Of a stretch of 64,000 bases of DNA, positions 48,751 to 60,700 are shown piece by piece. This stretch comes from Zea mays. Lineage: Eukaryota; Streptophyta; Magnoliopsida; Poales; Poaceae. Every line of letters starts with the position of its first letter. Position 1 is the first letter of the stretch. Under the pieces are notes generated by a model. It made no database searches. It saw nothing but the letters and a program-made list of their open reading frames with translations, and was not told where the DNA came from. The stretch is taken from positions 1 to 64,000 of the forward strand of contig NW_023366834.1 of assembly GCF_902167145.1 (NCBI RefSeq), given 5' to 3'. The position numbers and the translations under genes are program-made.

Positions 48751-51700
48751 TTAGCAATAGAAATTTCTAGAATCAAGAATATTGAGCTCATGCCTAAGTT
48801 TGGTAAAAGTTTGTTCATCAAGTGGTTTGGTAAAGATATCGGCTAATTGATCTTTAGTATTAATGTATGCAATCTCAATATCTCCCTTTTGTTGGTGATC
48901 CCTAAGAAAATGATACCGAATGGCTATGTGCTTAGTGCGGCTATGCTCGACGGGATTGTCGGCCATTTTGATTGCACTCTCATTATCACATAGCAAAGGG
49001 ACTTTGGTTAATTTGTAACCGTAGTCCCGCAGGGTTTGCCTCATCCAAAGCAATTGCGCGCAACAATGACCTGCGGCAATGTACTCGGCTTCGGCGGTTG
49101 AAAGAGCGACCGAATTTTGCTTCTTTGAGGCCCAAGACACCAAGGATCTTCCCAAGAACTGGCAAGTCCCTGATGTGCTCTTTCTATTAATCTTACACCC
49201 CGCCCAATCGGCATCTGAATAACCAATTAAATCAAAAGTGGATCCCCGAGGGTACCAAAGCCCAAACTTAGGAGTATAAGCCAAATATCTCAAGATTCGT
49301 TTTACGGTCGTAAGGTGGGATTCCTTAGGGTCGGATTGGAATCTTGCACACATGCAAAGGGAAAGCATAATGTCCGGTCGAGATGCACATAAATAGAGTA
49401 ATGAACCTATCATCGACCGGTATACCTTTTGATCCACGGACTTACCTCTCGTGTCGAGGTCGAGATGCCCATTAGTTCCCATGGGTGTCTTGATGGGTTT
49501 GGCATCCTTCATCCCAAACTTGGTTAGAATGTCTTGAGTGTACTTTGTTTGGCTGATGAAGGTGCCCTCTTGGAGTTGTTTGACTTGGAATCCTAGAAAA
49601 TACTTCAACTCCCCCATCATCAACATCTCGAACTTTTGTGTCATGATCCTACTAAATTCTTCACAAGTAGATTCGTTAGTGGACCCAAATATGATATCAT
49701 CAACATAAATTTGGCATACAAACAAATCATTGTCAAGAGTTTTAGTGAATAGAGTAGGATCGGCTTTTCCGACTTTGAAGCCATTAGCAATAAGGAAATC
49801 CCTAAGGCATTCATACCATGCTCTTGGGGCTTGCTTGAGCCCGTAAAGCGCCTTAGAGAGCTTATAGACATGGTTAGGATACTCACTATCTTCAAAGCCG
49901 GGAGGTTGCTCAACATAGACCTCTTCCTTGATTGGTCCATTGAGGAAGGCACTTTTCACGTCCATTTGATAAAGCTTAAAGCCATGGTAAGTAGCATAGG
50001 CTAATAATATACGAATTGACTCAAGCCTAGCTACGGGTGCATAGGTTTCACCGAAATCCAAACCTTCGACTTGGGAGTATCCCTTGGCCACAAGTCGAGC
50101 TTTGTTCCTTACCACCACACCATGCTCGTCTTGCTTGTTGTGGAAGACCCATTTGGTTCCTACAACATTTTGGTTAGGACGTGGAACTAAATGCCATACC
50201 TCATTCCTAGTGAAGTTGTTGAGCTCTTCTTGCATCGCCACCACCCAATCCGAATCTTGTAGTGCTTCCTCTACCCTGTGTGGCTCAATAGAGGAAACAA
50301 ACGAGTAATGTTCACAAAAATGTGCAACACGAGATCTAGTAGTTACCCCCTTATGAATGTCGCCGAGGATGGTGTCGACGGGGTGATCTCGTTGGATTGC
50401 TTGGTGGACTCTTGGGTGTGGCGGCCTTTGTTCCTCTTCCTCCTTGTCTTCCTCATTTGCATCTCCCCCTTGATCATTGCCATCATCTTGAGGTGGCTCA
50501 ATTGCTTGATCTTCTACTTCATCAACTTGAGCCTCATCCTCATTTTGAGTTGGTGGAGATGCTCGCGTGGAGGAGGATGGTTGATCTTGTGCTTTTGGAA
50601 GCTCTTCGGATTCCTTAGGACACACATCCCCAATGGACATGTTCCTTAGCGCGATGCACGGAGCCTCTTCATCACCTATCTCATCAAGATCAACTTGCTC
50701 TACTTGAGAGCCGTTAGTTTCATCAAACACAACGTCACATGAGACTTCAACTAGTCCAGTGGACTTGTTAAAGACCCTATATGCCCTTGTGTTTGAGTCA
50801 TAACCAAGTAAAAAGCCTTCCACAGTCTTAGGAGCAAATTTAGATTTTCTACCTCTTTTAATAAGAATAAAGCATTTGCTACCAAAGACTCTAAAATATG
50901 AAATGTTGGGCTTTTTACCGGTTAGGAGTTCATATGATGTCTTCTTGAGGATTCGGTGTAGATACAACCGGTTGATGGCGTAGCAAGCGGTGTTGACCGC
51001 CTCGGCCCAAAACTGATCCGAAGTCTTGTACTCATCAAGCATGGTCCTTGCCATGTCTAATAGAGTTCGATTCTTCCTCTCCACTACACCATTTTGTTGT
51101 GGGGTGTAGGGAGAAGAGAACTCATGCTTGATGCCCTCTTCCTCAAGAAAGCCTTCGATTTGAGAGTTCTTGAACTCCGTCCCGTTGTCGCTTCTTATTT
51201 TCTTGATCCTTAAGCCAAACTCATTTTGAGCCCGTCTCAAGAATCCCTTTAAGGTCTCTTGGGTTTGAGATTTTTCCTGTAAAAAGAATACCCAAGTGAA
51301 GCGAGAATAATCATCCACTATTACAAGACAATACTTACTCCCGCCGATGCTTATGTAAGCAATCGGGCCGAATAGGTCCATGTGTAGGAGCTCCAGTGGT
51401 CTTTCGGTCATCATGATGTTCTTGTGTGGATGATGGGCTCCAACTTGCTTTCCTACCTGACATGCACTACAAATCCTGTCTTTCTCAAAATGAACATTTG
51501 TTAGTCCTAAAATGTGTTCTCCCTTTAGAAGCTTATGAAGATTCTTCATCCCAACATGGGCTAGTCGGCGGTGCCAGAGCCAACCCATGTTAGTCTTAGC
51601 AATTAAGCATGTGTCGAGTTCAGCTCTATCAAAATCTACTAAGTATAGCTGACCCTCTAACACACCCTTAAATGCTATTGAATCATCACTTCTTCTAAAG

Positions 51701-51993
51701 ACAGTGACACCTACATCAGTAAATAGACAGTTGTAGCCCATTTGACATAATTGTGAAACGGAAAGCAAATTGTAATCTAAAGAATCTACAAGAAAAACAT
51801 TGGAAATTGAATGGTCAGGAGATATAGCAATTTTACCAAGACCTTTGACCAAACCTTGATTTCCATCCCCGAATGTGATAGCTCGTTGGGGATCTTGGTT
51901 TTTCTCATAGGAGGAGAACATCCTTTTCTCCACTGTCATATGGTTTGTGCACCCGCTGTCGAGTATCCAACTTGAGCCCCCGGATGCATAAAC
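48751..51993 (-). CDS. pol: Sirevirus-type copia Pol (protease-integrase-RT-RNase H)
   Basis: The frame is open from a TAG at 51994-51996 to the stop beside 48751. The first ATG is at 51939 (1,062 residues), but the protease motif [10 protein letters not shown] lies across and upstream of it, so the true product starts further up, probably as part of a Gag-Pol fusion. Numbered from 51939: GAG-pre-integrase and zinc finger H123, H128, C157, C160; integrase DDE D188, D251, E287; acidic variable linker 440-510; reverse transcriptase with YVDD (745-748); RNase H with SDADW (~909), TAEAEY (~950) and LCDNES (~985); C-terminus near the LADIFTKPL motif (~1033). No stop or frameshift interrupts it, so the enzyme could still be active if expressed. 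How it is translated is unclear, since gag ends in a different frame. Confidence 0.92.
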   Translation of the reverse strand, partial: VYASGGSSWILDSGCTNHMTVEKRMFSSYEKNQDPQRAITFGDGNQGLVKGLGKIAISPDHSISNVFLVDSLDYNLLSVSQLCQMGYNCLFTDVGVTVFRRSDDSIAFKGVLEGQLYLVDFDRAELDTCLIAKTNMGWLWHRRLAHVGMKNLHKLLKGEHILGLTNVHFEKDRICSACQVGKQVGAHHPHKNIMMTERPLELLHMDLFGPIAYISIGGSKYCLVIVDDYSRFTWVFFLQEKSQTQETLKGFLRRAQNEFGLRIKKIRSDNGTEFKNSQIEGFLEEEGIKHEFSSPYTPQQNGVVERKNRTLLDMARTMLDEYKTSDQFWAEAVNTACYAINRLYLHRILKKTSYELLTGKKPNISYFRVFGSKCFILIKRGRKSKFAPKTVEGFLLGYDSNTRAYRVFNKSTGLVEVSCDVVFDETNGSQVEQVDLDEIGDEEAPCIALRNMSIGDVCPKESEELPKAQDQPSSSTRASPPTQNEDEAQVDEVEDQAIEPPQDDGNDQGGDANEEDKEEEEQRPPHPRVHQAIQRDHPVDTILGDIHKGVTTRSRVAHFCEHYSFVSSIEPHRVEEALQDSDWVVAMQEELNNFTRNEVWHLVPRPNQNVVGTKWVFHNKQDEHGVVVRNKARLVAKGYSQVEGLDFGETYAPVARLESIRILLAYATYHGFKLYQMDVKSAFLNGPIKEEVYVEQPPGFEDSEYPNHVYKLSKALYGLKQAPRAWYECLRDFLIANGFKVGKADPTLFTKTLDNDLFVCQIYVDDIIFGSTNESTCEEFSRIMTQKFEMLMMGELKYFLGFQVKQLQEGTFISQTKYTQDILTKFGMKDAKPIKTPMGTNGHLDLDTRGKSVDQKVYRSMIGSLLYLCASRPDIMLSLCMCARFQSDPKESHLTTVKRILRYLAYTPKFGLWYPRGSTFDLIGYSDADWAGCKINRKSTSGTCQFLGRSLVSWASKKQNSVALSTAEAEYIAAGHCCAQLLWMRQTLRDYGYKLTKVPLLCDNESAIKMADNPVEHSRTKHIAIRYHFLRDHQQKGDIEIAYINTKDQLADIFTKPLDEQTFTKLRHELNILDSRNFYC

Positions 51994-52006
51994 CTACAAA
52001 ACAATT
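51994..52006 (-). other. gag-pol junction of the copia element
   Basis: Gag ends with TAA at 52007-52009. The pol frame opens at 51993, directly after TAG in the context TTGTTTTGTAG|GTTTATGC. The pyrimidine-rich run ending in TAG resembles a 3' splice site, with CTAAA upstream as a possible branch point. Splicing, frameshifting or stop-codon readthrough could each link the frames; the sequence does not decide. Confidence 0.35.
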
Positions 52007-54677
52007 TTAGTTCTTGACTTTAGGTACCCAAACGGTTTTGGGTCCTTTGGCATTAGAAACAAGAACTTTGGGTATCCAATCACAAGTCTTTGACCCCTTG
52101 TGTTTGCCCCCAACAAACTTGGCAACTACCTTGCCGGATTTGTTAGTCAAAACATAAGATGCATCAAAAGTTTTAAAAGAAATATCATGATCATTTGATG
52201 CAATAGGAGTTTTCTTCTTAGGCAACTTAGCACGGGTTGGTTGCCTAGAGCTAGTGTCTCACCCTTATACATAAAAGCATGATTAGGGCCAGAGTGAGAC
52301 TTCCTAGAGTGAATTCTCCTAATTTTGTCCTCGGGATAACCGGCAGGGTATAAAATGTAACCCTCGTTATCCTGAGGCATGGGAGCCTTGCCCTTAACAA
52401 AGTTGGACAATCTTTTAGGAGGGGCATTAAGTTTGACATTGTCTCCCCTTTGAAAGCCAATGCCATCCTTGATGCCCGGGCGTCTCCCATTATAGAGCAT
52501 ACTTCTAGCAAATTTAAACTTTTCATTTTCTAAGTTATGCTCGACAATTTTAGCATCTAATTTTGCTATATGATCATTTTGTTGTTTAATCAAAATCATG
52601 TGATCATGAATAGCATCAACATCAATATCTCTACATCTAGTACAAATAGTGACATGCTCAATGGTAGATGTAGATGGTTTGCAAGAATTAAGTTCAACAA
52701 TCTTAGCACGTAATATATCATTCTTATCTCTAAGATCGGAAATTGTAACTTTGCAAACATCAAAATCTTTAGCCTTAGCAATCAAGTTTTCATTTTCTAA
52801 TCTAAGGCTAGCAAGAGATACATTCAATTCTTCAATCTTAGCAAGTAAATCATCATTATTGTTTCTAAGATTGGGAATTGAAATATCACAAACATGAGAA
52901 TCAACCTTAGCATTTAAACTAGCATTTTCATTTCTAAGGTTGTCAATCATCTCATGGCAAGTGCTTAGCTCACTAGATAGTTTTTGACATTTTTAACCTT
53001 AACATGCTTCTTATTTTCTTTAATAAGGAAGTCCTCTTGAGTGTCCAAGAGATCATCCTTTTCATGAATGGCACTAATCAATTCATTAAGTTTTTCCTTT
53101 TGTTGCATGTTGAGGTTGGCAAAAAGAGATCGCAAGTTATCCTCCTCATCACTAGCATTATCATCACTAGAAGACTCATATTTAGTGGAGGAGTTAGATT
53201 TAACCTTCTTCCGTTTGCCGTCCTTTGCCATGAGGCACTTGTGGCCGATGTTGGGGAAGAGGAGTCCCTTGGTGACGGCGATGTTGGCGGCGTCCTCGTC
53301 GTCGGAGGAGTCGCTTGAGCTCTCGTCGGAGTCCCACTCCCGACAAACATGGGCATCGCCGCCCTTCTTCTTGTAGTACCTCTTCTTTTCTCTCCTCTTG
53401 CCCTTCTTGTCGTTATCCCTGTCACTGTCACTTTATAATGGACATTTTGCAATAAAGTGACCGGGCTTACCACACTTGTAGCAAACTTTCTTGGAGCGGG
53501 ACTTGTAGTCTTTCCCCCTCCTTTGCTTGAGGATTTGGCGGAAGCTCTTGATGACGAGCGCCATTTCCTCATTGTCGAGCTTGGAGGCGTCGATTGGTTG
53601 TCTACTTGGTGTAGACTCCTCCTTCTTTTCCTCTGTCGCCTTGAATGCGACGGGTTGAGCTTCGGATGTGGAGGGATCATCAAGCTCGTTGATCTCCCTC
53701 GAGCCTTCGATCATGCACTCAAAACTTACAAAATTCCCGATAACTTCCTCTGGGGTCATTTTAGTATATCTAGGATTACCACGAATTAATTGAACTTGAG
53801 TGGGGTTAAGGAAAATGAGAGATCTTAGAATAACCTTAACCACTTCGTGGTCGTCCCACTTCTTGCTCCCGAGGTTGCGCACTTGGTTCACCAAGGTCTT
53901 GAGCCGGTTGTACATGTGTTGTGGCTCTTCCCCTTTGCGAAGCCGGAACCGACCGAGCTCCCCCTCGATCGTTTCCCGCTTGGTGATCTTTGTGAGCTCA
54001 TCTCCCTCGTGCGCGGTTTTGAGCACATCCCAAACCTCCTTGGCGCTCTTCAACCCTTGAACTTTGTTATACTCCTCTCTACTTAAAGAGGCGAGGAGTA
54101 TTGTTGTTTCTTGAGAGTTGAAGTGCTCGATTTGGGCCACCTCATCCTCATCATAGTCTTCATCCCCTACGGACGGTACCTGTGCACCAAACTCAACAAC
54201 ATCCCATATACTTTTGTGGAGCGAGGTTAGATGAAATCGCATTAAATCGCTCCACCTAGCGTAATATTCACCATCAAAAGTTGGTGGTTTGCCTAATGGG
54301 ACAGAAAGTAAAGGTGTATGTTTAGAAATGCGAGGGTAGCTTAGGGGAATCTTACTATACTTCTTACGCTCTTGGCGTTTAGAAGTGACGGACGCCGCGT
54401 CGGAGCCGGAGGTGGATGTTGATGAAGTGTCGGTCTCGTAGTAGACGACTTTCCTCATCCTCTTGTGCTTGTCCCCACTCCGATGCGGCTTGTGAGAGGA
54501 AGATTTCTCCTTCTTCTCTTTGTGGTGAGAAGAAGATTTCTTCTCCTTCCCTTTGTTGGAGGAGCTCTTCTTCTTCTCCTTCCTCTTAGTGCGGGACTCT
54601 TCCGATGAAGTGCTCCCATGGCTTGTAGTGGGCTTTTCGCCGGTCTCCATCTCCTTCTTGGCGTGATCTCCCGACAT
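52007..54677 (-). pseudogene. gag: Sirevirus-type gag, broken by a nonsense codon and two frameshifts
   Basis: Starts at ATG 54677 (MSGDHAKKEMETGEKPTT). Domains in order: Lys/Ser-rich basic N-terminus (~20-80); UBN2-type capsid region (~140-330, WSDLMRFHLTSLHKSIWDVV through to FVSFECMIEG); CCHC knuckle CYKCGKPGHFIAKC (~399-412); acidic Ser-rich stretch; long Asn/Leu-rich coiled coil; and a tail ending WVPKVKN at 52007. Breaks: a TAA at 53433-53435 right after the knuckle, where a serine codon would fit; a one-base loss near 52980-52985, after which the coiled coil continues in another frame; and a one-base change in length near 52246-52250. Gag from this copy would stop after 414 residues, still including the knuckle. 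It would form virus-like particles in the cytoplasm in an intact relative. Confidence 0.9.
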
Positions 54678-54710
54678 TACTTCGAGCGGTTAGGCTCTAA
54701 TGAAGAACCT

Positions 54711-54724
54711 GGCTTTGATACCAA
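54711..54724 (-). other. primer-binding site of the copia element
   Basis: On the - strand, next to the CA end of the 5' LTR, the sequence reads TGGTATCAAAGCCAG. This matches the initiator tRNA-Met primer site TGGTATCAGAGC with one change (A for G), the normal primer for plant copia elements. Confidence 0.9.
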
Positions 54725-54725
54725 T

Positions 54726-56017
54726 TGATAGTCGCCTAGAGGGGGGGTGAATAGGGCGAAACTGAAATTTACAAATATAAACACAACTACAAGCCGGGTT
54801 AGCGTTAGAAATATGAAACCGAGTCCGCGAGAGAGGGTTGAAAACAAATCGCAAGCAAATGAAGAGTGTGACACGCGGATTTGTTTTACCGAGGTTCGGT
54901 ACTCTCAAACCTACTCCCCGTTGAGGAGGCCACAAAGGTCGGGTCTCTTTCAACCCTTCCCTCTCTCAAACGATCCCACGGATCGAGTGAGCTTTCTCTT
55001 CTCAATCACTTGGAACACAAAGTTCCCACAAGGACCACCACAAGTTTGGTGTCTCTTGCCTCAATTACAAGTGAGTTTGATCGCAATGAAGGAATCAAGA
55101 AAGAAGAAAGCAATCCAAGCGCAAGAGCTCGAAAGAACACAAGCAAATCTCTCTCTCTAGTCACTAGGGCGTTGTGTGGAATTTGGAGAGGATTTGATCT
55201 CTTTGGTGTGTCTAGAATTGAATGCTAGAGCTCTTGTAAGTAGTTGGGAAGTGGAAAACTTGGATGCAATGAATGGTTGGGTGGTTGGGGTATTTATAGC
55301 CCCAACCACCAAAATAACCGTTGGTGGAGGCTGTCTGTTCGATGGCGCACCGGACATGTTCGGTGCCCCTGCCATGTCACCAGTGCCGTTGGAATCTGAC
55401 CGTTGGAGTTCTGACATCTGGGCCCGCCTCGATGTCCGGTGGCGCACTGGACATGCATTGTTCACTGTCCGGTGCGCCGGCATGGGCGACTCTGACTTCT
55501 GCGCGCGCTGCGCGCGCATTAAATGCATCGCAGGTAGCCGTTGGCGCCGAAGTAGCCTTTGCTCCGTGGATGCACCGGACAGTCCGGTGCACACCGGACA
55601 TGTCCGGTGAATTATAGCGGAGCAGCCGCTCTGATTTCCGGAGGATGGCGAGTTCCTGAGCTGCGTCCCGTTGGAGCACCGGACACCGTCCGGTGTACAC
55701 CGGACAGTTCGGTGAATTATAGCGCGCCGGCTCTGGAGAATTCCCGAAGGCGACGAGTTCGCGTTGAAGTCCTCTGGTGCACCGGACACTGTCTGGTGGT
55801 GCACCGGACAGTCCGGTGCGCCAGACCAGAGGAGCCTTCGGTTGCTCCTTTGCTCTTTTGTTGAACCCAACACTTGGTCTTTTTATTGGCTAAGTGTGAA
55901 CCTTTTGCACCTGTATAACTTATACACTAGAACAAACTAGTTAGTCCAAAGATTTGTGTTGGGCAATTCAACCACCAAAATTATATAGGAACTAGGTGTA
56001 AGCCTAATTCCCTTTCA
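54726..56017 (-). repeat. 5' LTR of the copia element (right copy)
   Basis: A 1,292-bp LTR starting TGATAGTCGCC (seven G in the G-run) and ending CCTTTCA. About 23 substitutions separate it from the left copy. Many are C-to-T or G-to-A changes, several inside the CCGGAC palindromes, as expected from decay of methylated CpG. The palindrome cluster corresponds to 55348-55828 here. Confidence 0.95.
55291..55298 (-). promoter_or_regulatory. TATA box in the copia 5' LTR
   Basis: The - strand reads GGGGCTATAAATACCCC, a strong TATA element within a short inverted repeat (GGTTGGGG/CCCCAACC). It points toward gag-pol. The same site in the 3' LTR is at 47206-47213. Confidence 0.78.
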
Positions 56018-56022
56018 ATGGT
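56018..56022. repeat. target-site duplication ATGGT, right
   Basis: Equals 46635-46639 and runs straight into CTCCACCAGAAATCC, resuming the interrupted R monomer. Confidence 0.95.
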
Positions 56023-57303
56023 CTCCACCAGAAATCCAAGAATGTGATCTATGGCAAGGAAACATATGTGGGGTGAGGTGTATGAGCGTCTGGTCGATGA
56101 TGAATGGCCACACAACCCCCATTTTTGTCGAAAATAGCCATGAATGACCATTTTCAATAATACCGAAGGCTAACACCTACGGATTTTTGAGCAAGAAATG
56201 GTCTCCACCAGAAATCCAAGAATGTGATCTATGGCAAGGAAACATATGTGGGGTGAGGTGTATGAGCCTCTGGTCGATGATCAATGGCCACACAACCCCC
56301 ATTTTGCCGAAAATAGCCATGAATGACCATTTACAATAATACCGAAGGCTAACACGTACGAGTTTTTAACCAAGAAATGGTCTCCACGAGAAATCCAAGA
56401 TTATGATCTATGGCAAGAAAACATATGTGGGGTGAAGTGTACGAGCCTCTGGTCGATGATCAATGGCAACACAACCCCCAATTTTGTCGAAAATAGCCAT
56501 GAGCGACCATTTTCAATAATACTAGAGGCTAACACCGACGGATTTTAGACCAAGAAATGGTCTCCACCAGAAATCCAAGAATGTGATCTACGACAAGGAA
56601 ACATATGTGGGGTGAGGTGTATGAGCCTCTAGTCGATGATCAATGGCCACACAACTCCCATTTTGCCGAAAATAGCCATGAATGACCGTTTTCAATAATA
56701 TCAAAGGCTAACACCTACGGATTTTTGACCAAGAAATGGTCTCCACCAGAAATCCAAGAATGTGATCTATGGCAAGGAAACATATGTGGGGTGAGGTGTA
56801 TGAGCCTCTGGTCGATGATAAATGGCCACACAACCCCCATTTTTTTATGAAAATAGCGATGAGCGACCTTGAAAATAGCCATGAGCGACCATTTTCAATA
56901 ATACTAGAGGCTAACACCTACGGATTTTAGACCAAAAAATGGTCTCCACCAGAAATCCAAGAATGTGATCTATGGCAAGGAAACATATGTGTAGTGAGGT
57001 GTATGAGCCTCTAGTCGATGATCAATGGCCACACAACCCCCATTTTTGTCGAAAATAGCCATGAATGACCATTTTCAATAATACCGAAGGCTAACAGCGA
57101 CCATTTTCAATAATACTAGAGGCTAAGACCTACGGATTTTTGACCAAGAAATGGTCTCCACCAGAAATCCAAGAATGTGATCTATGGCAAGGAAACATAT
57201 GTGGGGTGAGGTTTATGAGCCTCTAGTCGATGATTAATGGCCACACAACCCCCATTTTTTATGAGCCTCTGGTCGATGATCAATGGCCACACAACCCCCA
57301 TTT
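56018..57303 (-). repeat. knob180 satellite array, R orientation, right of the copia element
   Basis: About seven R monomers, several with deletions: GGCTAACAGCGACC near 57091-57101, and TTTTTTATG fused to AGCCTCTGG near 57258-57266. These monomers are more diverged than most (AATTTTGTCG, AACTCCCATT, AAGATTATG), suggesting an older part of the array. The block ends where CCCCCATTTCAA joins CCATTGATCATCG at about 57,304. Confidence 0.92.
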
Positions 57304-57727
57304 CAACCATTGATCATCGACCAGACGCTCATACACCTCACCCCACATATGTTACCTTGCCATAGATCACATTCTTGGATTTCTGGTGGAGACCATTTCT
57401 TGGTCAAAAATCCGTAGGTGTTAGCCTTCGGTATTATTGTAAATGGTCATTCATGGCTATTTTCGACAAAAATGGGGGTTGTGTGGCCATTGATCATCGA
57501 CCTGAGGCTCATACACCTCACCCCACATATGTTTCCTTGCCATAGATCACATTCTTGGATTTCTGGTGGAGACCATTTCTTGGTCAAAAATCCGTAGGTC
57601 TTAGCCTCTAGTATTATTGAAAATGGTCGCTCATGGCTATTTTCGGCAAAAATGGGGGTTGTGTGGCCATTGATCATCGACCAAACGCTCATACACCTCA
57701 CCCCACATATGTTTCCTTGCCATAGAA
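57304..57727 (+). repeat. knob180 satellite island, F orientation
   Basis: About 2.3 F monomers between R blocks. With its right-hand junction (GCCATAGAATGACC at 57719) it is repeated at an offset of 6,092 bp at about 63,396-63,819. The two islands are therefore copies of one rearranged segment. Confidence 0.9.
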
Positions 57728-60700
57728 TGACCATTTACAATAATACCGAAGGCTAACACCTACGGATTTTTGACCAAGAAATGGTCTCCACCAGAAATCC
57801 AAGAATGTGATCTATGGCAAGGAAAGATATGTGGGGTTAGGTGTATGAGCCTCTAGTCGATGATCAATGGCCACACAACCCCCATTTTTGTCGAAAATAG
57901 CCATGAATGACCATTTTCAATAATACCGAAGGCTAACACGTACGAGTTTTTAACCAAGAAATGGTTTCCACCAGAAATCCAAGAATGTAATCTATGGTGT
58001 GATCTATGGCAAGGAAACATATGTGGGGTGAGGTGTATGAGCCTCTGGTCGACGATCAATGGCCACACAACCCTAATTTTTGTCGAAAATAGCCATGAAC
58101 GACCATTTTCAATGACACTGAAGGCTAACACCTATGGATTTTTGACCAAGAAATGGTCTCCACCATAAATCCAAGAATGTGATCTATGGCAAGGAAACAT
58201 ATGTGGGGTGAGGTGTATGAGCGTCTGGTCGATGATCAATGGCCACACAACCCCCATTTTTGTCGAAAATAGCCATGAATGACCATTTTCAAAAATACCG
58301 GAGGCTAACACATTCGGATTTTTGACCAAGAAATGGTCTCCACCAGAAATCCAAGAATGTGATCTATGGCAAGGAAACATATGTGGGGTGAGGTGTATGA
58401 GCCTCTGGTCGACGATCAATGGCCACACAACCCCCATTTTTTATGAAAATAGCCATGAGCGACCTTGAAAATAGCCATGAGCGACCTTGAAAATAGCCAT
58501 GAATGACCATTTTCAATAATACCGAAGGCTAACACGTACGAGTTTTTAACCAAGAAATGGTTTCCACCAGAAATCCAAGAATGTAATCTATGGCAAGGAA
58601 ACATATGTGGGGTGAGGTTTATGAGCCTCTAGTCGATGATAAATGGCCACACAACCCCCATTTTTTATGAAAATAGCCATGAGCGACCTTGAAAATAGCC
58701 ATGAGCGACCATTTTCAATAATACTAGAGGCTAACACCTACGGATTTTAGACCAAGAAATGGTCTCCACCAGAAATCCAAGAATGTGATCTATGGCAAGG
58801 AAACATATGTGTAGTGAGGTGTATGAGCCTCTAGTCGATGATCAATGGCTACACAACCCCCATTTTTGTCGAAAATAGCCATGAATGACCATTTTCAATA
58901 ATACCGAAGGCTAACAGCGACCATTTTCAATAATACTAGAGGCTAAGACCTACGGATTTTTGTCCAAGAAATGGTCTCCACCAGAAATCCAAGAATGTGA
59001 TCTATGGCAAGGAAACATATGTGGGGTGAGGTTTATGAGCCTCTAGTCGATGATAAATGGCCACACAACCCCCATTTTTTATGAGCCTCTGGTCGATGAT
59101 TAATGGCCACACAACCCCCATTTTTGTCGAAAATAGCCATGAATGACCATTTACAATAATACCGAAGGCTAACACCTACGGATTTTTGACCAAGAAATGG
59201 TCTCCACCAGAAATCCAAGAATGTGATCTATGGCAAGGAAACATATGTGGGGTGAGGTGTATGAGCCTATGGTCGATGATCAATGGCCACACAACCCCCA
59301 TTTTGCCGAAAATAGCCATGAATGACCATTTTCAATAATACCGAAGGCTAAGACCTACGAATTTTTGACCAAGAAATGGTCTCCACCAGAAATCCAAGAA
59401 TGTGATCTATGGCAAGGAAACATATGTGGGGTGAGGTGTATGAGCCTCTGGTCGATGATCAATGGCCACACAACCCCCATTTTTGTCGAAAATAGCCATG
59501 AACGACCATTTTCAATAATACCGAAGGCTAACACCTACGGATTTTTGACCAAGAAATGGTCTCCACCAGAAATCCAAGAATGTGATCTATGGCAAGGAAA
59601 CATATGTGGGGTGAGGTGTATGAGCCTCTGGTCGACGATCAATGGCCACACAACCCTAATTTTTGTCGAAAATAGCCATGAACGACCATTTTCAATGACA
59701 CTGAAGGCTAACACCTACAAATTTTTGACCAAGAAATGGTCTCCACCAGAAATCCAAGAATGTGATCTATGGCAAGGAAACATATGTGGGGTGAGGTGTA
59801 TGAGCCTCTAGTCGACGATCAATGGCCGCACAACCCCCATTTTGCCGAAAATAGCCATGAACGACCATTTTCAAAAATACCAAAGGCTAACACCTACGGA
59901 TTTTTGACCAAGAAATGGTCTCCACCAGAAATCCAAGAATGTGATCTATGGCAAGGAAACATATGTGGGGTGAGGTGTACGAGCCTCTGGTCGATGATCA
60001 ATGGCCACAGAACCCCCATTTTGCCGAAAATAGCCATGAATGACCATTAACAATAATACCGAAGGCTAACACCTACGGATTTTTGACCAAGAAATGGTCT
60101 CCACCAGAAATCCAAGAATGTGATCTATGGCAAGGAAACATATGTGGGGTGAGGTGTATGAGCCTCTAGTCGATGATCAATGGCCACACAACCCCCATTT
60201 TTGTCGAAAATAGCCATGAATGACCATTTTCAATAATACCGAAGGCTAACACGTACGAGTTTTTAACCAAGAAATGGTTTCCACCAGAAATCCAAGAATG
60301 TAATCTATGGTGTGATCTATGGCAAGGAAACATATGTGGGGTGAGGTGTATGAGCCTCTGGTCGACGATCAATGGCCACACAACCCTAATTTTTGTCGAA
60401 AATAGCCATGAACGACCATTTTCAATGACACTGAAGGCTAACACCTATGGATTTTTGACCAAGAAATGGTCTCCACCATAAATCCAAGAATGTGATCTAT
60501 GGCAAGGAAACATATGTGGGGTGAGGTGTATGAGCGTCTGGTCGATGATCAATGGCCACACAACCCCCATTTTTGTCGAAAATAGCAATGAATGACCATT
60601 TTCAAAAATACCGGAGGCTAACACATTCGGATTTTTGACCAAGAAATGGTCTCCACCAGAAATCCAAGAATGTGATCTATGGCAAGGAAACATATGTGGG

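Larger units (their letters stand above)
46640..56017 (-). mobile_element. Ty1/copia LTR retrotransposon, Sirevirus-like
   Basis: A 9,378-bp element with ~1.29-kb TG...CA LTRs and ATGGT target-site duplications. On the - strand the order is 5' LTR (54726-56017), primer site, gag (damaged), pol with PR-INT-RT-RNH, a non-coding region with several polypurine tracts, then the 3' LTR (46640-47932). Integrase before RT is the copia order. Long gag with coiled coil, multiple polypurine tracts and LTRs full of CCGGAC/GTCCGG palindromes are traits of plant Sireviruses (Maximus lineage; maize Opie, Ji and relatives). The LTRs differ at about 23 sites plus one G-run indel (about 1.8%), clearly older than the gypsy insertion. 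I do not assign a family name. Confidence 0.93.

Noticed and set aside
49641..50649. Open frames overlapping copia pol in other frames and on the other strand
   Set aside because: They are shadows of the intact pol frame, which carries all the catalytic motifs.
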